A DNA stretch of 14,667 bases, taken from Burkholderiaceae bacterium (lineage in GTDB: Bacteria > Pseudomonadota > Gammaproteobacteria > Burkholderiales > Burkholderiaceae). The first letter of the stretch is position 1; every line of letters begins with the position of its first letter. The stretch covers positions 1-14,667 of the forward strand of contig CANBYN010000019.1 in assembly GCA_947373615.1 (NCBI GenBank), read 5' to 3'. Made by a program: the position numbers and the translations under genes. Of the stretch, positions 8,013 to 14,667 are shown piece after piece. Under the pieces are notes generated by a model. That model made no database searches. It saw nothing but the letters and a program-made list of their open reading frames with translations, and was not told the origin of the DNA.

Positions 8013-8043
8013 TTTCACCAACTATTTTTGTCTCCGACTTTGG

Positions 8044-8066
8044 CCACCCCAAGGGGTGGTTTTTTT
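8044..8066 (+). terminator. Intrinsic terminator of the glucarate operon
   Basis: A perfect inverted repeat, CCACCCC (8044-8050) and GGGGTGG (8053-8059), is followed at once by seven T (8060-8066). The outer five or six pairs would form the stem with a small CAAG-like loop. It lies 31 bp after the last binding-protein stop codon. On the opposite strand there is no T run after the hairpin, so it acts for + strand transcription only. Confidence 0.9.
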
Positions 8067-8111
8067 GTGACGCACAGATGCCAGCACAATCAAACATGGA
8101 TACCAGTAAAG

Positions 8112-8144
8112 AAAAAGCCCCTGAACTTTTTCTCAAGGGCTTTT
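8112..8144 (-). terminator. Intrinsic terminator downstream of tRNA-Lys
   Basis: AAAAGCCC (8113-8120) pairs with GGGCTTTT (8137-8144), and the pairing extends inward through a TGA/TCA step with one mismatch. On the - strand the hairpin is followed by TTTTTCTTT, placed 8 bases past the tRNA CCA end, which suits tRNA-Lys termination. On the + strand it ends in only TTTT and could serve as a weak back-up terminator for the operon. Confidence 0.75.
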
Positions 8145-8151
8145 GTATAAC

Positions 8152-8227
8152 TGGTGGGTCGGGCGAGATTCGAACTCGCGACCAACGGATTAAAAGTCCG
8201 CTGCTCTACCGACTGAGCTACCGACCC
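8152..8227 (-). tRNA. tRNA-Lys (anticodon UUU)
   Basis: The 76-nt - strand sequence folds into a complete cloverleaf. The acceptor GGGTCGG pairs with CCGACCC, then comes discriminator A and an encoded CCA. The D arm is GCTC/GAGC with AGTCGGTA in the loop. The anticodon stem GCGGA/TCCGT encloses loop CTTTTAA, with TTT as anticodon (plus positions 8192-8194). The T arm is GCGAG/CTCGC with loop TTCGAAT. A37 follows the anticodon, so this tRNA is an expected target of the t6A pathway to which the nearby tsaE belongs. The 3' end faces the glucarate operon. Confidence 0.97.
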
Positions 8228-8240
8228 AGTTAAGCCATAA

Positions 8241-8249
8241 ATTATAGCA
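8241..8249 (-). promoter_or_regulatory. Extended -10 promoter for tRNA-Lys
   Basis: On the - strand the sequence reads TGCTATAAT, a perfect sigma-70 -10 hexamer (plus 8241-8246) preceded by the TGn extension. The -10 box lies 13 bases before the mature tRNA 5' end, which allows a leader of roughly 6-8 nt. No good -35 box is seen at 16-18 bp spacing, consistent with an extended -10 promoter. Confidence 0.7.
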
Positions 8250-8315
8250 AGAACTTGGACGCCGTTCCTTTGGTTAGTAGAGCCTACCTCTCAGCCCTTG
8301 TATTTACAAGTTCTT
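8249..8315. repeat. 9-bp inverted repeat between amiC and the tRNA-Lys promoter
   Basis: AAGAACTTG (8249-8257) and CAAGTTCTT (8307-8315) are exact inverted copies 49 bp apart. One abuts the tRNA promoter's extended -10 and the other overlaps the amiC stop codon. A second, smaller hairpin, CTTGT-ATTT-ACAAG (8297-8310), shares the right-hand arm and lies just past the amiC stop on the - strand. Neither has a T run, so they are not clear terminators; function unknown, possibly chance. Confidence 0.35.
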
Positions 8316-9645
8316 ATGAGTTGACCCGTCGGGCGACTGGTGGATTTTTGGAAAAATAGTCTTTAATTCCCCTCAAAATCGCGTCAGCCATTCTATCTTG
8401 ATAGGCGTCATCATTTAAGCGCGCTTCTTCTTGGGGATTGCTGATAAATGCAGTCTCTACGAGGATTGAGGGGATGTCAGGGGCCTTTAAAACAGCAAAG
8501 CTGGCTTGCTCTACCTTTCCCTTATGTAGAGGTGCAAATCCACCAATTTGCCCAAGGATTGAGTTGCCAACTTGTAGAGAGTCTTTAATCTGCGCAGTAG
8601 TTGACATATCAAGCAGTAAGCTGGCTACTTGCCGGTCTTGAGTTTTGATATTGATTCCGCCAATTAAGTCTGATGCATTTTCTTTATTGGCAATCCAGCG
8701 TGCCATCGAACTACTTGCCCCCATCTGTGAAAGCGCAAATACCGAAGCACCCTTCGCATTCGATTGAATAAAAGCATCCGCATGGATAGAAACAAATAAA
8801 TCAGCCTCTACTTTCCTGGCTTTTTGTACGCGCACATGTAATGGTACAAAATAATCACCATCTCTAGTTAAGTAGGGTCGCATATAGGCTTCACCTTCAA
8901 TCTTATCGCGTAGTCTTTTGGCAATTGCAAGCACCACATTTTTCTCTCTCGAGCCCATAGAGCCAATGGCGCCTGGATCCTCGCCGCCATGACCTGGGTC
9001 GATTGCTATCGTGATTAAGCGTTTATATTTGGCTGGAGCAGGTGGCAATTTAATTTCCGGAACGGCTTGTGCTACGGGTGCCTTAGGAACTTCTTTTTTA
9101 GTTGCAAACTGCGCAATGAAATCTACTTCTTCATTCGACTTCACCAACGCATTTTCTTTGCGAGCGCTACTCTTGACTAATTCCATTAGAGGATCAGGGG
9201 GAGTGGTGGGGTACAGGTCAAATACCATACGGTAGTTGTATTCACCAACAGGATCAAGTGTAAAGAGTTGTGGTTTGATGGGTTCTTTTAAATCAAATAC
9301 CAAGCGCACAATTCCTGGCTGAAATTGTCCAACTCGTATCTGAGATACATAAGGATCGTTTGGCTTTACCTTCGCTACCAAATCCTTAAGCGTTGGGTTG
9401 AGCTCTAAACCTTGAATATCAACGACGAGGCGATCTGGGTTGGTGAGGATTTGCTGGGTAATGGGGAGTGGTGTATCTGACTCTAAGGTAATGCGGGTGT
9501 AATCCTCAGAGGGCCATGTGCGCACACCCAAGATTTTGGCACCCCAGGCGATATCAACTTCACCAAGCAACAAGACAAAACTTAAAAACTTTACTGAAGT
9601 CTTGAGGTGACGCCTTCTGGATAGGATTATCTTTTTACCGCTCAT
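8314..9645 (-). CDS. amiC: N-acetylmuramoyl-L-alanine amidase (AMIN plus Amidase_3)
   Basis: 443 residues. The periplasmic zinc amidase cleaves the MurNAc-L-Ala bond of peptidoglycan to split the septum during cell division. The N-terminus has SRRRHLK (9-15) before a hydrophobic stretch (about 18-28), resembling a twin-arginine signal; E. coli AmiA and AmiC are Tat substrates. An AMIN domain (about 37-145) would target the septum, then a Pro/Ala/Lys linker leads to the catalytic domain (about 210-432). Zinc ligands are His219 (DPGHGG), Glu234 (SREKN) and His288 (SIHAD), with catalytic Glu397 (VETAFISN). The expected autoinhibitory helix region lies between His288 and Glu397. The ATG overlaps the tsaE stop as ATGA, so translation is probably coupled. 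The activator (EnvC/NlpD type) is not in the window. AmiB is an alternative name; the Tat-like signal favours AmiC. Confidence 0.93.
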   Translation of the reverse strand: MSGKKIILSRRRHLKTSVKFLSFVLLLGEVDIAWGAKILGVRTWPSEDYTRITLESDTPLPITQQILTNPDRLVVDIQGLELNPTLKDLVAKVKPNDPYVSQIRVGQFQPGIVRLVFDLKEPIKPQLFTLDPVGEYNYRMVFDLYPTTPPDPLMELVKSSARKENALVKSNEEVDFIAQFATKKEVPKAPVAQAVPEIKLPPAPAKYKRLITIAIDPGHGGEDPGAIGSMGSREKNVVLAIAKRLRDKIEGEAYMRPYLTRDGDYFVPLHVRVQKARKVEADLFVSIHADAFIQSNAKGASVFALSQMGASSSMARWIANKENASDLIGGINIKTQDRQVASLLLDMSTTAQIKDSLQVGNSILGQIGGFAPLHKGKVEQASFAVLKAPDIPSILVETAFISNPQEEARLNDDAYQDRMADAILRGIKDYFSKNPPVARRVNS

Positions 9646-10166
9646 AAGTTACTTGGTTGAATCTCGAGCATGACTTTCCGACCTTGTTCGGATAGTGCAT
9701 TGATGGTAATGGTACGTTCATTCTCATCGGTGCTTGGGATTAATTCAATTTGGATATCAAAAGCAGGAAGAGTACCTTGTGCTTTATCTGGCCACTCAAT
9801 CACGCAAAATCCCGGTACGTCAAAATGTTCTGCAAATCCGGCTTCTTGCCACTCGAGTGGGTCGCGCATTCTGTAGAGATCAAAATGGTGGATGGTGAAA
9901 CGTTGATTATTTTTCTGGATGGGGTATGGTTCACATAAGGTGTAGGTAGGACTCTTGACGCGACCGCTGTGCCCCATGCCTTGGATCAAGTAACGTGCAA
10001 ACGTGGTTTTACCTGCGCCCAGATCACCCTCTAGGGAGATGTTGAGATGGGACTCTACGTTTTGCGTCATCGACAGACCAAGACTAACGGCAAGACGCTT
10101 GGCGAGGTCCGCGGTTTCCGCTTCTTGCCTACAATGGTGCTTTAGCGATTCCAGTATTTGTGTCAT
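9642..10166 (-). CDS. tsaE: tRNA threonylcarbamoyladenosine biosynthesis ATPase TsaE
   Basis: 174 residues, slightly longer than the roughly 150 usual for TsaE. This cytoplasmic P-loop protein works with TsaB and TsaD to place threonylcarbamoyl on A37 of tRNAs that read ANN codons. Visible motifs are Walker A GDLGAGKTT (47-55), the SPTYTL switch segment (72-77), HFDLYR (94-99) and the VIEWPDK motif (122-128) with the conserved Glu-Trp. It heads a - strand unit with amiC, overlapping it by four bases. AGAGG lies just before the ATG, though with a short spacer of about 3 bases. The start is 45 bp from the divergent queG start. The pairing of tsaE with a cell-wall amidase gene is conserved widely in proteobacteria. 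Confidence 0.95.
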   Translation of the reverse strand: MTQILESLKHHCRQEAETADLAKRLAVSLGLSMTQNVESHLNISLEGDLGAGKTTFARYLIQGMGHSGRVKSPTYTLCEPYPIQKNNQRFTIHHFDLYRMRDPLEWQEAGFAEHFDVPGFCVIEWPDKAQGTLPAFDIQIELIPSTDENERTITINALSEQGRKVMLEIQPSNL

Positions 10167-10188
10167 TGCCCTCTAGTTTATTCAATTA

Positions 10189-10210
10189 TTGAGATACATT
10201 CTGTATTCAA
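10189..10210. promoter_or_regulatory. Imperfect palindrome in the tsaE-queG divergent region
   Basis: The 45-bp spacer (10167-10211) holds TTGAGATACA, then TTC, then TGTATTCAA. The arms are inverted copies apart from one extra G at 10193, and the core is ATACA-N3-TGTAT. It ends one base before the queG start codon. It could be an operator acting on both genes or a hairpin in either leader. I see no convincing -35/-10 pair in the spacer on either strand, so the promoters may lie inside the opposing genes. Confidence 0.4.
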
Positions 10211-10211
10211 C

Positions 10212-11315
10212 ATGTCTTTATCTACTAATTCCAACCTTCCTGATGAATCCAAGCTACGAGCTTGGCTCAGGGAGCAGGCTGCCCATTTGGGTTTTGATGG
10301 GCTACGCATTACCGATACCCATTTAGGTATTGCTAGCGAGCGTTTACACCAATGGCTAGCTGAGGGGCATCATGGTCAGATGGCGTACATGCAGCGCCAT
10401 GCTGATGTGCGATCCGATCCTCAGTTATTAGTTCCAGGTGCCGTGAGGGTGATTTGTGTTTCCATGAATTATCTTCCGATTGAAACAGATTTTGAACAAG
10501 AATGGCAACGACTTGAAGATCCATCACAAGCTGTAGTTTCAATGTATGCCCGAGGGCGCGATTATCACAAGGTGCTTCGTCATCGCCTTCAAGAGTTTGC
10601 CAAATTGATAGAAGAAAAAATTGGTGTGTTTGGATATCGGGTCTTTACTGACTCTGCACCCCTAATGGAGGTGGAGTTTGCACGTAAATCGGGATTGGGT
10701 TGGCGCGGCAAACATACTCTCTTATTGAATCGAGAATCTGGCTCTACTTTTTTCTTGGGTGAGATTTTGGTGGATGTGCCATTACCTATAGATCAAGAGC
10801 AAGAAGAGCATTGCGGGAACTGTCAGTCGTGTATCGACATCTGCCCTACTCAGGCGATCACCGCACCATACAAATTAGATGCTCGCCGTTGTATTTCTTA
10901 CTTAACGATTGAAAATCCACAAGCCATTCCAGTGGAGTTTAGAAAGGCGATGGGTAATCGTATTTATGGATGTGATGATTGCCAACTTATTTGTCCCTGG
11001 AATAAATTTTCGAAGCGCACGAAGATGCCCGATTTTGCAAGGCGTCATGGTTTAGGTCAGGCCAGTCTTTTGCATCTTTGGTCGTGGACAGAGGCAGAAT
11101 TTGAGCAACGTCATGAGGGAAGCGCCATCCGCAGAATTGGATATTCAAGATGGCGTCGTAATTTAGCAGTAGCGATGGGAAATGCTCTGGCTAGTTCCAG
11201 TGAGCTAGAGGTAGAGAAAGACTTGATTCGGGCGGCGTTAACCCAAGCACTTGAGGATGCGGATGCTTTGGTCGCGGAACATATTGAGTGGGCTCTAGCT
11301 ACCCCGCCAGTTTGA
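10212..11315 (+). CDS. queG: Epoxyqueuosine reductase QueG
   Basis: 367 residues from the ATG at 10212 (E. coli QueG has 379). This cobalamin-dependent iron-sulfur enzyme performs the last step of queuosine synthesis, reducing epoxyqueuosine to queuosine in tRNAs with GUN anticodons. Two [4Fe-4S] clusters are encoded by Cys201, 204, 207 and 211 (CGNCQSCIDICP), Cys227, and Cys254, 257 and 261 (CDDCQLICPWN). The TDSAPLMEVEFARKSGLGW segment near 146-164 is a family hallmark and belongs to the active site and cobalamin region; a HEAT-like helical tail follows at about 300-360. An upstream in-frame ATG at 10158 would overlap the tsaE start and add 18 residues unlike the family. No clear Shine-Dalgarno site precedes 10212. 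It diverges from tsaE, so two tRNA-modification genes share one short control region. Confidence 0.94.
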   Translation: MSLSTNSNLPDESKLRAWLREQAAHLGFDGLRITDTHLGIASERLHQWLAEGHHGQMAYMQRHADVRSDPQLLVPGAVRVICVSMNYLPIETDFEQEWQRLEDPSQAVVSMYARGRDYHKVLRHRLQEFAKLIEEKIGVFGYRVFTDSAPLMEVEFARKSGLGWRGKHTLLLNRESGSTFFLGEILVDVPLPIDQEQEEHCGNCQSCIDICPTQAITAPYKLDARRCISYLTIENPQAIPVEFRKAMGNRIYGCDDCQLICPWNKFSKRTKMPDFARRHGLGQASLLHLWSWTEAEFEQRHEGSAIRRIGYSRWRRNLAVAMGNALASSSELEVEKDLIRAALTQALEDADALVAEHIEWALATPPV

Positions 11316-11348
11316 GCATAAATTTACGCTAACTCTTACAATGACTAC

Positions 11349-12134
11349 ATGCCATCTGCCGACCAGCCTTACATCGATCCAAGTGAAATTGCCATAGAAG
11401 GTTCAGCGGCCCAGCGTTTTAAAAATCGCAGCGATGCCTTCTGGTCTGGAATTCGTGATGCGGCGGGTGCGCCTGCGTTGGTTCTGTTTGCCGGTATGGT
11501 GGGCTTTGGGGCCATGGGTAAAACCAATGGCATGGATATTTGGTTTACCAGTTTCACCAGCTTCTTTATGTTTGCGCTCCCTGGACAAGTAGTGCTGTTA
11601 GAGATGGCGATTACCGGATCCTCTGTGTTAGCGATTGCTTTAGCAGTCACATTAACTTCTACGCGCTTTATCACCATGACGGTGACACTCTTTCCTCAGT
11701 TTCACCACAAAGATCGCAATCGCAGTCTCTACGCTTCAGTGCATTTATTGGCAATGACGGCTTGGGCTATTTCCATGCGGGAATTCCACTCTATTGAAAT
11801 CCGACATCGCTTAAGTTATTTTGTTGGACTGGGCTTGCTGTGTTGGCTCATCTCCGTGCCCGGAACCATCTTAGGGTATTACTTGGCAGGGATGGTGCCT
11901 GCGCCAGTGACATTGGGATTGGTTTTTATTAATCCACTATTCTTTTTGTTGACCTTTACTGAAGTTAAACCTTGGGTTAATCGACTTGCCATCTTTTTAG
12001 GTTGTATCTTTGGTCCGATTTTCTTCATGGTGGATCGTGATACCAGTTTATTAACTTCAGGCTTAGTAGCAGGCACCATTGCATATTTCATTGATCGCAA
12101 ACTCTTACGCAAGAAAGCTGGGGTGATTGGATGA
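11349..12134 (+). CDS. azlC: AzlC-family branched-chain amino-acid exporter, large subunit
   Basis: 261 residues. AzlC (YgaZ in E. coli, 245 aa) is an inner-membrane protein that, with small subunit AzlD (YgaH), exports branched-chain amino acids such as valine or their analogues. A soluble 25-30 residue N-terminus precedes FWSGIRDAAGAPALVLFAGMVGFG, the recognisable AzlC opening. Several hydrophobic segments follow at roughly 40-57, 62-85, 90-112, 155-180, 186-204, 212-227 and 234-247. The LPGQ motif near 77 and TSTRFITM near 103 lie where the family has its LGxxQ- and N/xR-type motifs. The gene follows queG by 33 bp with no clear Shine-Dalgarno site and overlaps azlD by four bases (ATGA). 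Substrate is inferred from the family only. Confidence 0.85.
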   Translation: MPSADQPYIDPSEIAIEGSAAQRFKNRSDAFWSGIRDAAGAPALVLFAGMVGFGAMGKTNGMDIWFTSFTSFFMFALPGQVVLLEMAITGSSVLAIALAVTLTSTRFITMTVTLFPQFHHKDRNRSLYASVHLLAMTAWAISMREFHSIEIRHRLSYFVGLGLLCWLISVPGTILGYYLAGMVPAPVTLGLVFINPLFFLLTFTEVKPWVNRLAIFLGCIFGPIFFMVDRDTSLLTSGLVAGTIAYFIDRKLLRKKAGVIG

Positions 12135-12493
12135 TGGATACGGTAAATAATATGACCAATGCACTGTCTGGCTGGGGACTGTGGATTGCTTTGGTAGGGG
12201 CTTGCCTGGGAACCTATTTTTGTCGTGCCATTGGTGTATTGCTCTCCCAACGCATAAACCAAGACAGTGAAATTTTTCGTTGGTTAGCTGCTGTTACTTA
12301 TGCGATGGTTGCAGCTTTGACTGTTCGCCTGATCGTGATGCCATTGGGCTTAATGTCAACAGTCCCTTTATGGATACGAATTTTGATTTGTGCTTTGAGT
12401 ATTGGGGTGATGGTTTCAAGACCCACTAAACGTTTGGTCCCCGCTTTATTGACTGGAACTTTACTTATGGTGGGCTACGGCATCATTCGTTAA
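12131..12493 (+). CDS. azlD: AzlD-family branched-chain amino-acid exporter, small subunit
   Basis: 120 residues, close to the usual 100-115 for AzlD/YgaH. Four hydrophobic segments are visible (about 15-33, 50-70, 77-96 and 102-118), as in the family. TYFCRAIGVLL near 28-38 matches the conserved 'T-x-x-x-R' beginning of AzlD proteins. It would form the exporter with AzlC; the small subunit is needed for activity in characterised pairs. Its ATG overlaps the azlC stop, indicating coupling. A second ATG at 12134 would give a protein one residue shorter. The stop codon is only 4 bp from the stop of the converging oxidoreductase gene, so there is no room for a terminator between them. Confidence 0.85.
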   Translation: MMDTVNNMTNALSGWGLWIALVGACLGTYFCRAIGVLLSQRINQDSEIFRWLAAVTYAMVAALTVRLIVMPLGLMSTVPLWIRILICALSIGVMVSRPTKRLVPALLTGTLLMVGYGIIR

Positions 12494-12497
12494 TTTC

Positions 12498-14667
12498 CTA
12501 AAGATGCGCCGCTAAGATCCTAGCGATATGAACAGCCTCTCTTTGCGCGCCATCGGCAATTTGATGGCGGCAACTCGTACCATCAGCTACTACCCAACTG
12601 TCAGGAGATTTACGAATGCTTGGTAACAGACTGGCTTCAGCCATTTGCTTAGAGACTGCAATATGTTCGGCTTCATAACCAAAGCTACCAGCCATTCCAC
12701 AACAGGAAGATTCAATGAGTTTAGGCTCTGCATTGGGAATTAGTTTGAGTAATTCCATGGCTGGGGTAACGGCATCAAAGGATTTTTGATGACAGTGCCC
12801 ATGAAATAGTACTAACTTACTTGCTGACTTGAAGTGAAGTTTTAGCTTTCCTGATCGAGCTTCACTTGCTAAAAATTCTTCTAACAGTTGCGCTTGTTTT
12901 GAAATAGTCTTTGCACGATCACCTAGACCCATGACTAAGGCTTCATCCTTAAGGGTAAAGAGACATGAGGGCTCTAGGCCAATAATCGGAATATTCTTTT
13001 CTGCATAGGGCGCGATGTTATCTATTAACTCACTAAGCGTTTCCTTAGCCTTATCCACCATGCCTGCCGCAAGATAGGTCCTGCCACAACAAAATTCTTT
13101 TGAGCACGTATTCTGAGGCCCTGTTTTTGTTTTAGTGGCGCTCTTATGGGGGATGTGCACTCGATACCCTGCTGCCTTAAGAACCTTGAGTGCTGCGATG
13201 AGATTCTCATTTTCAAAATAGGCATTAAATGTATCTGCTAGGAGTACAACACCTTTATGGCCATTGACCTCCGTTGCCAATTGATCAGGAGTGTGCTGAT
13301 AAGAAGAAATATCCTTTTCTTGATTCCAGAAAGTCTTACCTTTCCAAATTGGCAAACTTCTTTGCGCCGAAATTCCCATGATCCATTCTTGCAATTTTGC
13401 AACAATAGAAATGTGATTGCGAAGATTCAAAAGCTCTGGAAAGAGTGGGGTATTGCTAATGATGGAGGCGTATTTAGGTAAATATGCTACGGCCATATCG
13501 CGCATGGAGTGACCTACACGTTTTTTATAGGCAGATAAGAACTCAATTTTCATCTTAGCCATATCAACGCCAGTAGGGCATTCACGACGGCAGGCTTTAC
13601 AACTGACACATAGCTCCATGACTTCTTTAATCGCATCACTACCGAGCGGGGAGGTTTCATCTTTGATGTCGAGTTGATTTGATAGTGCCAGTCGCAAGGT
13701 ATTCGCTCTCCCGCGAGTGAGATGCTTCTCATCACGGGTCACGCGATAGCTTGGGCACATCACTTCTGCGTCAAACTTACGGCAGTGACCATTGTTGTTG
13801 CACATCTCTACTGCTTTGGCTAATCCCAATGCGGGATCTCCCCCGGTTCCAGGAGCTGTTGTTTCCTCTGTCACAGGATTGTTTTGCACATTCCAGGCGG
13901 ACCAATCTAAGGCAGGTTGCAAGGGGATTACTTTGTAGCTTGGCGGAAATCTAAAGTTACTAGCGTCATCCATTTTCGGTGGATTGATAATCTTCCCGGG
14001 ATTAAATAACCCCTTTGGATCAAAAGCAGATTTGATTTCTGCAAGGGCTTGGGTGATCTTTGGGCCAAATTGCCAAGAGATCCATTCCCCACGACATAGA
14101 CCATCTCCATGTTCGCCGCTATAAGCCCCTTTATATTTGCGTACCAATGCTGAGGCCTCTTCAGCAACTGCACGCATCTTCTGCGCACCATCTCTACGCA
14201 TATCTAAAATGGGACGGACATGTAAAGTGCCTACGGATGCGTGGGCATACCACGTTCCTCGCGAGCCGTATTTAGAAAACACCTCAGTTAATGCTTGAGT
14301 GTATTCAGCCAAACTCTCCAACGGGACTGCGCAATCTTCAATAAAGCTCACTGGCTTACCATCGCCCTTCAGGCTCATCATGATATTCAGTCCGGCTTTA
14401 CGTACTTCCCATAAGTTCTTTTGCATGGAGGCCTCCGGCAATAACACTACAGACCCAGGCAAACCTAAATCGGCCATCAACTCTTGCAAGACTTTGAGTT
14501 TATCGAGTAATGGCGCATGCGCCTCCCCGGAAAACTCCACCAACAGAATTGCTTCCGGAGTTGGCGCTGTGTGATCGATTAATGCGGTTTCGATGGTGTT
14601 CTTAAAGCTCGGATTACTACGGGCCAAGTCAATCATAGTGCGATCGACCAATTCCACCGCGGTAGGG
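12498..14667 (-). CDS. FAD-binding and 4Fe-4S oxidoreductase, YdiJ-like (5' end outside window)
   Basis: The - strand frame is open from the right edge to a TAG at 12498-12500, giving 722 visible residues; homologues such as E. coli YdiJ have about 1000, so the N-terminal FAD-binding domain of some 280-300 residues is missing. Numbering from the Val at 14657, the first part is a FAD-oxidase C-terminal domain with HASVGTLHVRP (139-149) and SGEHGDG (180-186). Iron-sulfur segments follow with Cys286, 292 and 301, then C350-x2-C-x2-C-x3-CP. Two CCG-type domains come last (EFCCG at 521-525, SSCCG at 650-654). This is a one-polypeptide fusion of GlcD-like and GlpC/LutA-like parts. YdiJ oxidises D-2-hydroxyglutarate; D-lactate or glycolate are alternatives. 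It is probably peripheral to the membrane, passing electrons on. It converges with azlD. Confidence 0.88.
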   Translation of the reverse strand, partial: PTAVELVDRTMIDLARSNPSFKNTIETALIDHTAPTPEAILLVEFSGEAHAPLLDKLKVLQELMADLGLPGSVVLLPEASMQKNLWEVRKAGLNIMMSLKGDGKPVSFIEDCAVPLESLAEYTQALTEVFSKYGSRGTWYAHASVGTLHVRPILDMRRDGAQKMRAVAEEASALVRKYKGAYSGEHGDGLCRGEWISWQFGPKITQALAEIKSAFDPKGLFNPGKIINPPKMDDASNFRFPPSYKVIPLQPALDWSAWNVQNNPVTEETTAPGTGGDPALGLAKAVEMCNNNGHCRKFDAEVMCPSYRVTRDEKHLTRGRANTLRLALSNQLDIKDETSPLGSDAIKEVMELCVSCKACRRECPTGVDMAKMKIEFLSAYKKRVGHSMRDMAVAYLPKYASIISNTPLFPELLNLRNHISIVAKLQEWIMGISAQRSLPIWKGKTFWNQEKDISSYQHTPDQLATEVNGHKGVVLLADTFNAYFENENLIAALKVLKAAGYRVHIPHKSATKTKTGPQNTCSKEFCCGRTYLAAGMVDKAKETLSELIDNIAPYAEKNIPIIGLEPSCLFTLKDEALVMGLGDRAKTISKQAQLLEEFLASEARSGKLKLHFKSASKLVLFHGHCHQKSFDAVTPAMELLKLIPNAEPKLIESSCCGMAGSFGYEAEHIAVSKQMAEASLLPSIRKSPDSWVVADGTSCRHQIADGAQREAVHIARILAAHL

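Noticed and set aside
11341..11397. Short 18-codon frame overlapping the azlC start (possible leader peptide)
   Set aside because: It starts 8 bases before azlC in another frame, has no ribosome site and no branched-chain amino-acid run such as an attenuator would need.
11879..12262. 127-codon open frame on the - strand across azlC and azlD
   Set aside because: It lies antisense to two recognised, translationally coupled genes and has no family resemblance.
1..14667. Mobile element, CRISPR array, toxin-antitoxin or phage-defence system
   Set aside because: No transposase, integrase, Cas, nuclease or paired small-gene signature was recognised; no regularly spaced direct repeats were noticed.

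Overview
The window reads as a chromosomal segment of a free-living betaproteobacterium, probably Burkholderiaceae and most like Polynucleobacter. That is an inference from four Bug/TctC-type periplasmic binding proteins, the conserved queG | tsaE-amiC neighbourhood, moderate GC, and a tRNA gene with an encoded CCA end. No database search was possible. All genes look intact except the two cut by the window edges.

Left half (1-8070, all + strand): a tightly packed catabolic operon. It holds the tail of a short-chain dehydrogenase, a D-2-hydroxyacid dehydrogenase, two Bug-type binding proteins, glucarate dehydratase (gudD), alpha-ketoglutarate semialdehyde dehydrogenase and two more Bug-type binding proteins, closed by a strong intrinsic terminator. 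Gaps between genes are about 9-50 bp. GudD would convert D-glucarate to 5-dehydro-4-deoxyglucarate, and the aldehyde dehydrogenase would oxidise alpha-ketoglutarate semialdehyde to alpha-ketoglutarate. The linking enzyme, 5-dehydro-4-deoxyglucarate dehydratase, is not in the window, nor are the TctA/TctB membrane subunits. The binding proteins presumably capture sugar acids or related carboxylates.

Junction (8013-8313): the operon terminator faces a tRNA-Lys(UUU) gene on the - strand. That gene has its own extended -10 promoter and terminator, and its 3' end points at the catabolic operon.

Right half (8314-14667): housekeeping and transport genes. On the - strand, tsaE (t6A tRNA modification) and amiC (cell-division amidase, probably Tat-exported) overlap by four bases. 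Divergent from them is queG (epoxyqueuosine reductase), followed by an azlC/azlD branched-chain amino-acid exporter pair. Converging on azlD is a large FAD/Fe-S oxidoreductase of the YdiJ type, whose N-terminal part lies beyond the right edge. In E. coli the equivalent order is queG | nnrE-tsaE-amiB-mutL; here tRNA-Lys and the glucarate operon occupy the place after the amidase.

I found no mobile element, CRISPR array, toxin-antitoxin pair or defence system, and no clearly new system. The points most worth a second look are the four-fold binding-protein set around the glucarate enzymes, the altered ligand loops of the first one, the junction at tRNA-Lys, and an imperfect palindrome between tsaE and queG.
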